Assembly (NCBI GenBank): GCA_006226225.1
Contig: SBHI01000003.1
Span: forward strand, 1 to 17,246
Length of the DNA stretch: 17,246 nucleotides
From: Alphaproteobacteria bacterium
Lineage (GTDB): Bacteria; Pseudomonadota; Alphaproteobacteria; Micavibrionales; CSBR16-224
Direction of reading: 5' to 3'
Shown here: one piece after another, positions 1-6,596 of the stretch
Numbering within the stretch: the first letter of the stretch is position 1
Layout: each line of letters opens with the position of its first letter
Notes under the pieces: generated by a model
Told to the model about the DNA's origin: nothing
Database searches by the model: none
Seen by the model: only the letters and a program-made list of their open reading frames with translations
Position numbers and translations under genes: made by a program

Positions 1-366
1 CTGGGTGCTGTCTACGACAAACATCACGGGTTGTTGAACGCGATTCTGCTGCCTTATGTGATGATCCGCAACCGTGATGCCATCAGTAGCAAAATGGAAT
101 TGCTGTCGCGCTTCCTGAACCTGCCCGGCAATAACGGCTTTGATGCCGTGCTGGACTGGGTGATGCGGATCAGGGAGAGTCTGGGTATTCCGCACAGCCT
201 GTCCGAGATTGACATCAAAACCGGCGATGCGGAAAAAATCGGAAAAATGGCGCTGGCCGATCTGTCATCGGGCGGCAACCCGTTGCCGCTGACGGCAAAA
301 GATTATGCCGCATTATTTGATGCTGCCCGCCGCGGTGATCTTGACAGCGCCAAGATAGCAGCGTAA
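1..366 (+). CDS. Iron-containing alcohol dehydrogenase, C-terminal part (cut by the left edge)
   Basis: The reading frame is open from base 1 to a TAA at 364-366, giving about 121 residues of a protein whose start lies outside the window. The first codons read LGAVYDKHHGLLNAILLP. This is the metal-binding helix of group III (Fe-dependent) alcohol dehydrogenases, where one His of the HHG motif is an iron ligand. The rest is the helical C-terminal domain, including the NPLPLTAKDY stretch found near the end of many members. The family oxidises alcohols or reduces aldehydes with NAD(P)+ in the cytoplasm. Substrate cannot be told from this part. The next gene, on the same strand 38 bases downstream, is a gamma-glutamyl-GABA hydrolase-like amidotransferase. 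That pairing suggests a role in oxidising an amino-alcohol or a polyamine-derived aldehyde, but this is inference. The family call is firm. Confidence 0.85.
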   Translation: MGAVYDKHHGLLNAILLPYVMIRNRDAISSKMELLSRFLNLPGNNGFDAVLDWVMRIRESLGIPHSLSEIDIKTGDAEKIGKMALADLSSGGNPLPLTAKDYAALFDAARRGDLDSAKIAA

Positions 367-404
367 AAAGCCCGTCTCATAAGCAGAGGCAACAAGAGGA
401 CAAG

Positions 405-1160
405 ATGTCACATTTACGTATCGGTATTTCCGCCAATTTCCTTTATCCGGATCCCGACCGCAAGTTCTACGCAAAGAAAACCCTCGCTTTTCTGGAGCAG
501 GGCATGTGCGACTTTTTCGCAAGCGCAGGAGCAATCCCCTATATGATGCCGAAAATTTCCGGCAAGGTAACCAGCCGTGATGCCGTTGCCGAAATGGACG
601 GTATCGTCTTTGCGGGCGGGGCTGATCTGTGCCCGCGCAGCTATGGCGAAGAGCCGCTGAAACCGGAATGGGAAGGCGATGCAGCACGGGACGAATACGA
701 AATTGCCTTATTTCATGCCGCGCGCGAGCTAAAAAAACCTGTTCTGGGCATCTGCCGTGGTATGCAGCTGATCAATGTCGCGCTGGGCGGTACGCTGTAT
801 CAGGATATCGCCACACAGGTCGATACCGAAACCACGCATCGCTGCGCCCATGCTTATGATAATCTGAAACATGAAATCGACATCACACCGGATACGGCAC
901 TGTCTTATATTTATGAAGGGCGGGAAAAAGCGATTGTAAACAGCGTCCATCATCAGGCCGTGCATAAACTCGGCAAAAATCTAAAAGTACAAGCCGTTTC
1001 CTCCATCGATCAGGTCATTGAATCTTTCTGGCTGGACGAGGATGACAGCTATGTGATGGCCGTGCAGTGGCATCCCGAATTCGCCCGCAATGAAACAAAA
1101 TCCGATGCCGATGCGCTACTGGCGCATTATCTGAACGCCGTGCAGTCCCGCAAGCGGTGA
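405..1160 (+). CDS. Class I glutamine amidotransferase, gamma-glutamyl-GABA hydrolase (PuuD-like, peptidase C26) family
   Basis: A 251-residue protein starts at the ATG at 405, just after an AAGAGGAC ribosome-binding site. The catalytic triad of class I glutamine amidotransferases is visible: nucleophile Cys117 in GICRGMQLINV, then His223 and Glu225 in QWHPEF. The early FAGGADL segment and the VNSVHHQAV segment are typical of the PuuD/C26 group, in which the domain stands alone rather than serving a synthetase. Known members hydrolyse gamma-glutamyl-gamma-aminobutyrate to GABA and glutamate in the cytoplasm, the last step of the gamma-glutamylated putrescine route. Related proteins act on other gamma-glutamyl amines. 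The upstream alcohol dehydrogenase fits such a pathway, but no gamma-glutamyl synthetase is inside the window. The family is certain; the substrate is inferred. Confidence 0.88.
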   Translation: MSHLRIGISANFLYPDPDRKFYAKKTLAFLEQGMCDFFASAGAIPYMMPKISGKVTSRDAVAEMDGIVFAGGADLCPRSYGEEPLKPEWEGDAARDEYEIALFHAARELKKPVLGICRGMQLINVALGGTLYQDIATQVDTETTHRCAHAYDNLKHEIDITPDTALSYIYEGREKAIVNSVHHQAVHKLGKNLKVQAVSSIDQVIESFWLDEDDSYVMAVQWHPEFARNETKSDADALLAHYLNAVQSRKR

Positions 1161-1168
1161 CATATACA

Positions 1169-2152
1169 ATGGAGCATTTACGCAGAACAGCCCTTACGAT
1201 ATTTTTTATATGTTGCTGCATTCTGTCCCCATTCACCTGTTTGGCTGAAACGAAGCTACAAGCTCCCCATCACACTCCCCTTTTTTCCTACGACCTTGAC
1301 AGCTACACAACTGCATTTGAGGCTTGCAATGCCGCCAGTTTCTATGTTCTAAATGCGCGCCATGAAATGTCTATCTCATACCACCTTTGTAATGCGGACG
1401 CTGATTACAAACAACAGTTGGAAAAAGAATACAGGGATGATGCGTATAATGCTTTTAAAGCAATCGTGAGTAAACCGACCGCCGAAATTGAGGAAAAACT
1501 GGACAAATTAGAGTTCCGTGAGACACCTCTTTATTTTGGCCAGTATGAAGTCTCTTCTTATGCCACGAATACGCTTTTATCAGTCAAAACCAATCCCCAA
1601 ACAGACGAAAAATTATGGGGAGAACTCGTTTGGAATTTACCGGACAGCACGACACAAGAAACAAATATATTGTGGAGAGCCGAGCACCCTGCAAATTTTA
1701 TCTATGATTCACGTAGCAAGCACTACTTTGTGACCATTGATTTTCTTTATAAAGGGTTATTTACCAATGTCTGGTGGATCAACGAAGATTTTAAGGTCGG
1801 AGGAAGCTGCATACTGCCCTTCACACCTAAAAACAAGCTGGATAAACTTACAATTTCTTTCGCACAACCATATCAGGAAGAACTGCAATCAACACGTCCC
1901 GATGTTTACCTTCTTGGTGCATGTCGCGATATTAACAACTACTCACCCGACACCAATGATGGCCTGTGTATGTCTAGTTGTCTCGACACAACAACAAGCC
2001 CGAAAGTTAAACGCATCCTCACAGGACATGTAAAAGACTTATCTGTTTCTCCTGACGGATGCCGTGTTGCAGGCTCATGGATTCCTCATACCGATGCAGA
2101 AGATATAGACGAAAAATACTTTATCGCCGAAATCTGCTCTACGGAAAAATAA
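1169..2152 (+). CDS. Exported Cys-rich protein of unknown function
   Basis: I do not recognise a family. I place the start at the ATG at 1169, which gives 327 residues. A GTG at 1157 overlaps the previous stop but would add only four residues. The GGTGA just before the ATG is a weak ribosome-binding site at good spacing. Residues 1-26 look like a signal peptide: two Arg, a hydrophobic core containing three consecutive Cys, then a possible cleavage after CLA. The mature part holds eight Cys, suggesting disulfide bonds in the periplasm. Near the C-terminus a GHVKDLSVSPDGCRVAGSW stretch resembles one blade of a WD40-like beta-propeller, though I see no further clear blades. The gene is more AT-rich than its neighbours. 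It ends six bases before the convergent adenine deaminase gene, leaving no room for a terminator between them. Confidence 0.7.
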   Translation: MEHLRRTALTIFFICCCILSPFTCLAETKLQAPHHTPLFSYDLDSYTTAFEACNAASFYVLNARHEMSISYHLCNADADYKQQLEKEYRDDAYNAFKAIVSKPTAEIEEKLDKLEFRETPLYFGQYEVSSYATNTLLSVKTNPQTDEKLWGELVWNLPDSTTQETNILWRAEHPANFIYDSRSKHYFVTIDFLYKGLFTNVWWINEDFKVGGSCILPFTPKNKLDKLTISFAQPYQEELQSTRPDVYLLGACRDINNYSPDTNDGLCMSSCLDTTTSPKVKRILTGHVKDLSVSPDGCRVAGSWIPHTDAEDIDEKYFIAEICSTEK

Positions 2153-2158
2153 CCCGTT

Positions 2159-3178
2159 TTACGCCGCCGCTTTCTGCGCAAAAGCATCGACACGGTCAAA
2201 CAGTGCCGATTTTTCCGCATCACCCAAGAAGCTGGCTTCGATACCGTTGCGCGTCAGTGTCAGCAAGTGATCGGCATTCAGATTAAGCGCCTTGGCTACG
2301 GCTAAAAAATTCTCGTTCATATAGCCGCCAAAATACGCCGGATCGTCGGAATTGACCGTTGCCTTCAAGCCAAGATCAAGCATCTTTTTCAGCGGATGAT
2401 CATGGATATCTTTCACGACGCAGAGCTTTAAATTACTCAAAGGGCAGACTGTCAACGCCTTGCCTTCGGCAACAACCCTTTCCGTCAGCGCCGCGTCTTC
2501 CAGCAAGCGGTTGCCGTGATCAATCCTGTCAACATTCAGAATATCCAGCGCCTCCACCACATATTCCGGCGGGCCTTCCTCACCGGCATGGGCGACAATC
2601 AGGAAGCCTTCTTCACGCGCTTTGGCAAAAACATTAGCGAATTTTGACGGCGGATGGCCTTTTTCGGAACTGTCGAGACCGACACCGATAATTTTGTCCT
2701 TATAGGGCAAGGCCTCATCCAGTGTTTTAAACGCGTCTTCCTCGCTTAAATGGCGCAGGAAACACATGATCAGCTTTGAGGTCACGCCCAGATCATCTTC
2801 CGCATCTTGCATGGCACTGGTTAAGCCGTTCAGTACGGTTTCAAAAGCTACGCCGCGTTCCGTATGCCCCTGCGGGTCAAAGAAAATCTCGGTATGCATA
2901 ACATTCTGCGCCGCGATTCGTTCAAAATACGCCCAGGCCAGATCATAGAAATCCTGCTCGGTGCGCAGCACATTCATGCCTTGGTAATAGATATCGAGGA
3001 AATCCTGCAAATTGCTGAAATCATAAGCGCGGCGTACGGCTTCCACATCGGGAAAAGGCAGAGCGATTTCATTGCGCTGCGCCAGTTCGAACATCAATTC
3101 AGGCTCCAGACTGCCTTCAATATGAAGATGCAGTTCGATTTTCGGCATATCCTTGATAAATTGTTCAGAAACCTGCAT
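2159..3178 (-). CDS. Adenine deaminase (adenosine deaminase family, Zn-dependent)
   Basis: This is a 339-residue amidohydrolase of the adenosine deaminase family. Zinc ligands are visible as His17 and His19 in ELHLHIEG, His197 in VAHAGEEGPPEY (with the catalytic Glu200) and Asp278 in NSDDPAYFGGY; His221 is the conserved base in RIDHG. The overall wording is that of the bacterial adenine deaminase branch (Pseudomonas PA0148 type) rather than true adenosine deaminases. Examples are FDPQ.HT.RG, FLRHLSEE, GLDSSE.GHPPSKF and TVCPLSN.KLCV. The reaction would be adenine + water to hypoxanthine + ammonia, in cytoplasmic purine salvage. The ATG follows an excellent AGGAGG ribosome-binding site. The gene is transcribed alone and converges with the 1169-2152 gene. 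Family certainty is high. The adenine-over-adenosine preference rests on sequence resemblance recalled from memory. Confidence 0.9.
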   Translation of the reverse strand: MQVSEQFIKDMPKIELHLHIEGSLEPELMFELAQRNEIALPFPDVEAVRRAYDFSNLQDFLDIYYQGMNVLRTEQDFYDLAWAYFERIAAQNVMHTEIFFDPQGHTERGVAFETVLNGLTSAMQDAEDDLGVTSKLIMCFLRHLSEEDAFKTLDEALPYKDKIIGVGLDSSEKGHPPSKFANVFAKAREEGFLIVAHAGEEGPPEYVVEALDILNVDRIDHGNRLLEDAALTERVVAEGKALTVCPLSNLKLCVVKDIHDHPLKKMLDLGLKATVNSDDPAYFGGYMNENFLAVAKALNLNADHLLTLTRNGIEASFLGDAEKSALFDRVDAFAQKAAA

Positions 3179-3210
3179 TTTTTCCTCCTGTTTAAAACAT
3201 GTACTGTGCC

Positions 3211-3239
3211 AGCATAGCTGTGTTTTTACAAAAAATCCA
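3211..3239 (-). promoter_or_regulatory. Possible promoter of the adenine deaminase gene
   Basis: On the minus strand a TATGCT -10-like hexamer (3216-3211) lies 17 bases from a poor -35, TGGATT (3239-3234). Transcription would begin about 25 bases before the ATG. The -10 and spacing are reasonable but the -35 is weak. Confidence 0.3.
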
Positions 3240-3290
3240 TCCGCAGGCTTGTGTTTTCATAATATATCGTGTAATTTTACGTATTCTTCA

Positions 3291-3318
3291 TTTGATGTTA
3301 ACTTCTCTGCGCTATTAT
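3291..3318 (+). promoter_or_regulatory. Possible promoter of the small two-helix membrane protein
   Basis: TTTGAT (3291-3296) and TATTAT (3313-3318) are separated by 16 bases, a fair match to a housekeeping sigma-70-type promoter. It gives a leader of about 40 bases before the ATG at 3365. It diverges from the adenine deaminase gene. Confidence 0.45.
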
Positions 3319-3364
3319 GGAATCAGGGGAGTGCACAATTTTTTGAAACGGTGAGGAAAAAAAG

Positions 3365-3646
3365 ATGACAAACCCAACACCGCAGCAAGTTCATATTCAT
3401 ATGAAGAACACCGGCGCAACAGGGGTCGGTGCCGATAATTTCAAAGGACCGGAAAGAAATGTCGTCTTGCTGAAGACACTGTTTGTCGTTTCCATTATGG
3501 TCACATTATGCGTTTGTGCATTGGTTGTTTTCTGGGGCAATATTCTGGCACTGTTCACCGCATCGACATTGATGACACTGGTTTCGATGGGAATGTGTTG
3601 CCTGTCCATTTTCAACTACGCGAACGGAGACAGCAGTCTCGACTAA
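3365..3646 (+). CDS. Small two-helix inner-membrane protein of unknown function
   Basis: This 93-residue protein has a GAGG ribosome-binding site a few bases before its ATG. The first ~30 residues are polar (QVHIHMKNTGATGVGADNF). Two hydrophobic segments follow, at roughly residues 33-56 and 60-83, separated by a short WGN turn, and the protein ends in a short acidic tail. This makes it a hairpin membrane protein, probably with both ends on the same side. I recognise no family. It is a single-gene unit, with a promoter-like sequence upstream and a strong hairpin terminator 20 bases after the stop. Size, ribosome-binding site and the flanking signals support a real gene; function is unknown. 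Confidence 0.7.
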   Translation: MTNPTPQQVHIHMKNTGATGVGADNFKGPERNVVLLKTLFVVSIMVTLCVCALVVFWGNILALFTASTLMTLVSMGMCCLSIFNYANGDSSLD

Positions 3647-3666
3647 CGCAAATAACAAAACTCACC

Positions 3667-3692
3667 AAACCCCGCCATATAGCGGGGTTTTT
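3667..3692. terminator. Bidirectional intrinsic terminator
   Basis: AAACCCCGC (3667-3675) and GCGGGGTTT (3682-3690) form a perfect 9-bp stem around the loop CATATA. T runs follow on the plus strand, and A-rich flanks serve the other strand. It lies between the converging genes ending at 3646 (plus) and 3710 (minus) and can stop transcription from both sides. Confidence 0.9.
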
Positions 3693-3709
3693 CTTTGAGG
3701 ATCCGGGCG

Positions 3710-3976
3710 TTATTCTCCGCCTTCACCCGAATCCGTATTATTGTCACCATATGAATAGGAGGGTGTGGCCGGTTCTGCGGCAACAGCAGGTGCCGGTTCT
3801 GCCGCAACTTCTTCCGCGGGAATAACAACCTCATCGACAACCGGCAGAGTGCTTTCAATCGGCTCCGGAACAATCAAGGGTTCAATATGTGTCAACCCCA
3901 AATCACCGGCATGTGCGGGCACCGCAAGACAGGCCGCCCCAATTGCGCACAAACATAAAAAATAGCGTAAGGTCAT
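3710..3976 (-). CDS. Small exported Pro/Glu/Ala-rich protein
   Basis: The frame is open further upstream, but the likely start is the ATG at 3976, which follows an AGGAAAGAG ribosome-binding site and begins a clear signal peptide. The product is 88 residues. Residues 1-23 form a hydrophobic leader ending in the classic AHA cleavage motif. The mature part is about 65 residues, acidic, with many Pro, Ala, Val and Glu and no Cys. It ends in a Ser/Gly/Asp-rich tail and looks unstructured. It lies 26 bases downstream of the 4003-4428 gene on the same strand, so the two are probably cotranscribed. I recognise no family. It could be a periplasmic linker or a surface-associated peptide, but nothing in the sequence decides this. 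Confidence 0.65.
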   Translation of the reverse strand: MTLRYFLCLCAIGAACLAVPAHAGDLGLTHIEPLIVPEPIESTLPVVDEVVIPAEEVAAEPAPAVAAEPATPSYSYGDNNTDSGEGGE

Positions 3977-4002
3977 AATCTTTTCTCTTTCCTGATAACT
4001 GT

Positions 4003-4428
4003 TTATTCGGACACTGCGGTATACCGGCCCGTTTCCAGAACCTCGCAGGTCTGGTTTTCCTGATGCCCGTTTTCTTTGCAGTTTAATCCGCAAATATAGG
4101 CAGAGGCTTCCGGTTCGTTCAAAGAACTCATCAAAGAAATCGCCGTATCCTGACATTCTTCCATAGAAGAAAGGGGGCCGTAAAACTGCGTATAGGGAGG
4201 CAGGACGACATTCATGTCTCCGCTCAGCTGTTCGCTGATGTCCGGAGGGCCTGTAATAATAAAACCGTACCAACCCTCTTCAATGCTGAAGGCCTGTTTC
4301 AACGTGACATCATCTCCAGCCACCAGACCGCCGATAATATTCAGTGAGACGCCGAGTAAAACAAGACCAAACCACGCCATCAGTACATATTTGGCGACCT
4401 TTTTCGCTTTCTCTTTCACGCTGCTCAT
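4003..4428 (-). CDS. Membrane-anchored protein with a four-Cys periplasmic domain, unknown
   Basis: A 141-residue protein. A basic N-terminus (KEKAKKVAK) leads into a single hydrophobic segment at about residues 13-37, with no signal-peptidase motif, so it is probably a signal anchor with the rest outside the cytoplasm. The outer domain of about 100 residues contains four Cys, among them an ICGLNC pair, consistent with two disulfide bonds. An AAAGGAT ribosome-binding site precedes the ATG. The next gene on the strand encodes a small exported protein 26 bases downstream, suggesting a two-gene operon. Upstream it diverges from the exported coiled-coil operon at 4546 across a very AT-rich gap. 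I recognise no family. Confidence 0.68.
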   Translation of the reverse strand: MSSVKEKAKKVAKYVLMAWFGLVLLGVSLNIIGGLVAGDDVTLKQAFSIEEGWYGFIITGPPDISEQLSGDMNVVLPPYTQFYGPLSSMEECQDTAISLMSSLNEPEASAYICGLNCKENGHQENQTCEVLETGRYTAVSE

Positions 4429-4440
4429 CGCAGTATCCTT

Positions 4441-4540
4441 TTATAAAAGTAGCTGTATATAATATATAGAATGACAAAAATTATGATGTAATACTATAGT
4501 AACATATATGTTTATAGTCCTATTTATAGAATGATGTGGT
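4441..4540. promoter_or_regulatory. AT-rich divergent promoter region with a spaced direct repeat
   Basis: This gap separates the divergent 4003-4428 and 4546-7572 units and is far more AT-rich than its surroundings. TATAGAATGA occurs twice, at 4465-4474 and 4525-4534, exactly 60 bases apart. ACATATATGT at 4502-4511 is a 10-base palindrome between them. Several TATA-like hexamers could act as -10 boxes in either direction, but no convincing -35 partner is visible. It is presumably where both units start. Confidence 0.4.
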
Positions 4541-4545
4541 GACAC

Positions 4546-5358
4546 ATGCTACTGCGTATTTTCTTTATTTGTCTTTTGATCTTTCCTTTGACCGCCCAGG
4601 CATCTCCTCCTGTCGTGACGGATTACGGTTCCGTCGCAGAGCTTCTGGCTGAAATCAACCAATTAAAAAACGACATCAAAGATGCCGACGAGAAAATCGA
4701 GATGAATATCGCCCTCATCAAAACAGAACAGGAGAAGTGGGAAGAGATAAACGAGGAGGTCAACAAAAAATCCGAGAATGTTGTCGCACTGGCAGCAAAA
4801 ATTGAAGAAGAAAAACCTGAAATGCAGCAAAAATGCCACGACACCTATCCGGAAGAGGAATATGATGCGGCAGAGCAGGCCTGTAATGACGTGTTAGGCC
4901 CTTATAACGACAAAGTAGCGGCACATAATGATGACCTGAAATGGTTGCAGGAAAACGCATCCCCAATAACAGACACGATTGAAAGACTGACACAGGAAAA
5001 CAGCGCGCTAAAACAGGAAAAATTTCAGGCAACGCGTCAAATACACGCCCTTAAGAAACTTATCCCTGTTGTTGCACAGCGTGAATGCACTGCGCAATGT
5101 AATGATACAGGGAAACAAGACGATACTGTTGCGCAATGCCTGCAACACTGTATGGACGGCGCCCAAAAAGCTGAAAATCTGCCCTATGTCGGCGATGCGC
5201 CGCCGGACAGCGGAAAAGTGGTTACGCCCGACTGGAAAAACAGTGGCAAGCGCACAGCTGAAGAAGCAATTGAAGAATATAAAAAAGGCAGCCGACCGGG
5301 CAAAAATACGCTGCGCACCAAAGAACCACCTTTGCCCGGAGCAAGACAGGAAAAATAA
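4546..5358 (+). CDS. Exported coiled-coil protein with a twin CX3C motif, unknown
   Basis: A 270-residue protein. Residues 1-19 are a signal peptide ending in AQA. Residues ~28-95 and ~125-172 are rich in Glu, Lys, Leu and Ile in heptad-like order and likely form a coiled-coil hairpin. The bend between the helices carries C97-x15-C113. Further on, C181-x3-C185-x12-C198-x3-C202 is a twin CX3C arrangement, which in other proteins staples two short helices together by disulfides. The last ~65 residues are Pro/Lys/Gly-rich and probably disordered. The ribosome-binding site is weak. The stop codon overlaps the next start (TAATG), so translation is coupled to the 5358 gene. The third gene of the operon shares the Cys-pair bend. 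I recognise no family, and a periplasmic location is inferred. Confidence 0.75.
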   Translation: MLLRIFFICLLIFPLTAQASPPVVTDYGSVAELLAEINQLKNDIKDADEKIEMNIALIKTEQEKWEEINEEVNKKSENVVALAAKIEEEKPEMQQKCHDTYPEEEYDAAEQACNDVLGPYNDKVAAHNDDLKWLQENASPITDTIERLTQENSALKQEKFQATRQIHALKKLIPVVAQRECTAQCNDTGKQDDTVAQCLQHCMDGAQKAENLPYVGDAPPDSGKVVTPDWKNSGKRTAEEAIEEYKKGSRPGKNTLRTKEPPLPGARQEK

Positions 5359-6596
5359 TGTTAAAAAAATCCCTCAAAATTATCGGTATTTTCTTTATCC
5401 TCAGCCTCGTCTACGCCGCATATGACGGATATCGGTTTTATCAGGAAAACAAGGTGACCCTCCGCTATAACTTCGAGAAGGGGCAAAGCTTTGATGTGAA
5501 AAAGCATCAGGAATATTACACCGAAATTACGGAAGGCGAGGGGAAGGGCTGGAAAGAGCTGACCGTTAGTGACTACCGTGTCGGCTTTACGGTGAATGAT
5601 ATAGCAGATAACGGCAAGGCAACCGTCACCGCAAAAATCAGTCATTACCAAATCGAAAAATCCTCTCCGGACGGTCAAACGGAAATCATCGGCTCGGATC
5701 GTGAAGATATGGTTTCTGCATTACTGAATAATGCCATTCTTTATCCGTTTGTACTGGAGATCACCCCGACGGGTGAAATCACAAATATTCTAAACTTCGA
5801 CGACATACAGGAAAACTTCATCGGCGAAGCACCGGAAGAGGCCGTTGCAACACCGGAAGCTGTTGAGATGCTTGAAATCCTGCTTACATCTTATGTCGGC
5901 ACCAAAGACACAGCCAAAGACGTACTTTTCGAAGGATATTTTCCGGTATGGCCTGCCGAAACCGTAACCGCAGGAAAAGAGTGGGTACAGACAAGAACAA
6001 CTGGCGCCTCTCCGGCCACAGTCAATATCAAAACCACTTATCAACATCCTGGAAACGCACACAAGGGAAAGATTACGATTTCTTATGCGGAGACAATGGA
6101 AAATCCGCATTCCGGCATACCGGGACTTGATGTTGCATTTTCTAATCAGGAATCAAAGGGATTTATCACTTATAAAAAAAACGACCCCTATCCCCCCAGA
6201 CAGCTTTATGACAGCCAGTATGAAATGTCGCAGTACATGGCTGTTGGGGATGAAAAAAAACTGCTCGCAAAGGTGCGGGTAGAAACACGGAAAATGCTCA
6301 TATCAGGTAATGAACTCAAATATGAGGATCTGGAAAACATGCCTGACCTCCATAAAAAAGAAATGGATGATTTACAAAAAAGCCTCGCCGCACAAAAAAG
6401 CGTGGACGATGCCATATCGGAAACGGAAGAATATCTCCGTTCCCTGCCGGATCCGGCAACACGGTTACAAAATGCGCAGCAAATCCTGCAGAATGCGGAA
6501 AAAATGGGACAGCAGCTTCAGGAAGAGCGGGAGTATCAAGAAAGAATACGCGCCTTGGGCAACGCATGGGAGGACGTAAAACCCGATGCGGAATAA
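5358..6596 (+). CDS. Membrane-anchored periplasmic protein, possibly DUF6263-like
   Basis: A 412-residue protein. Its ATG shares a base with the previous stop and has AGGA six bases upstream. Residues ~5-22 are a hydrophobic signal anchor. From about residue 33 the pattern VTLRYNFEKGQSFDVKKHQEYY, then SDYRVGFTVNDIADNGKATVTAKI, looks like the beta-rich repeats of proteins annotated as DUF6263. I am not sure of that assignment. The C-terminal ~110 residues are helical and charged (Glu/Lys/Gln-rich) and probably form a coiled coil. No Cys is visible, unlike its two operon partners. It could be the membrane anchor of an envelope complex whose other parts are the exported coiled-coil proteins on either side. 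That is inferred only from the overlapping genes. Confidence 0.75.
   Translation: MLKKSLKIIGIFFILSLVYAAYDGYRFYQENKVTLRYNFEKGQSFDVKKHQEYYTEITEGEGKGWKELTVSDYRVGFTVNDIADNGKATVTAKISHYQIEKSSPDGQTEIIGSDREDMVSALLNNAILYPFVLEITPTGEITNILNFDDIQENFIGEAPEEAVATPEAVEMLEILLTSYVGTKDTAKDVLFEGYFPVWPAETVTAGKEWVQTRTTGASPATVNIKTTYQHPGNAHKGKITISYAETMENPHSGIPGLDVAFSNQESKGFITYKKNDPYPPRQLYDSQYEMSQYMAVGDEKKLLAKVRVETRKMLISGNELKYEDLENMPDLHKKEMDDLQKSLAAQKSVDDAISETEEYLRSLPDPATRLQNAQQILQNAEKMGQQLQEEREYQERIRALGNAWEDVKPDAE

Noticed and set aside
3977..4273. Upstream extension of the small Pro/Glu-rich exported protein to an ATG at 4273
   Set aside because: It would overlap the 4003-4428 gene and put about 100 unlikely residues before a good signal peptide with its own ribosome-binding site.
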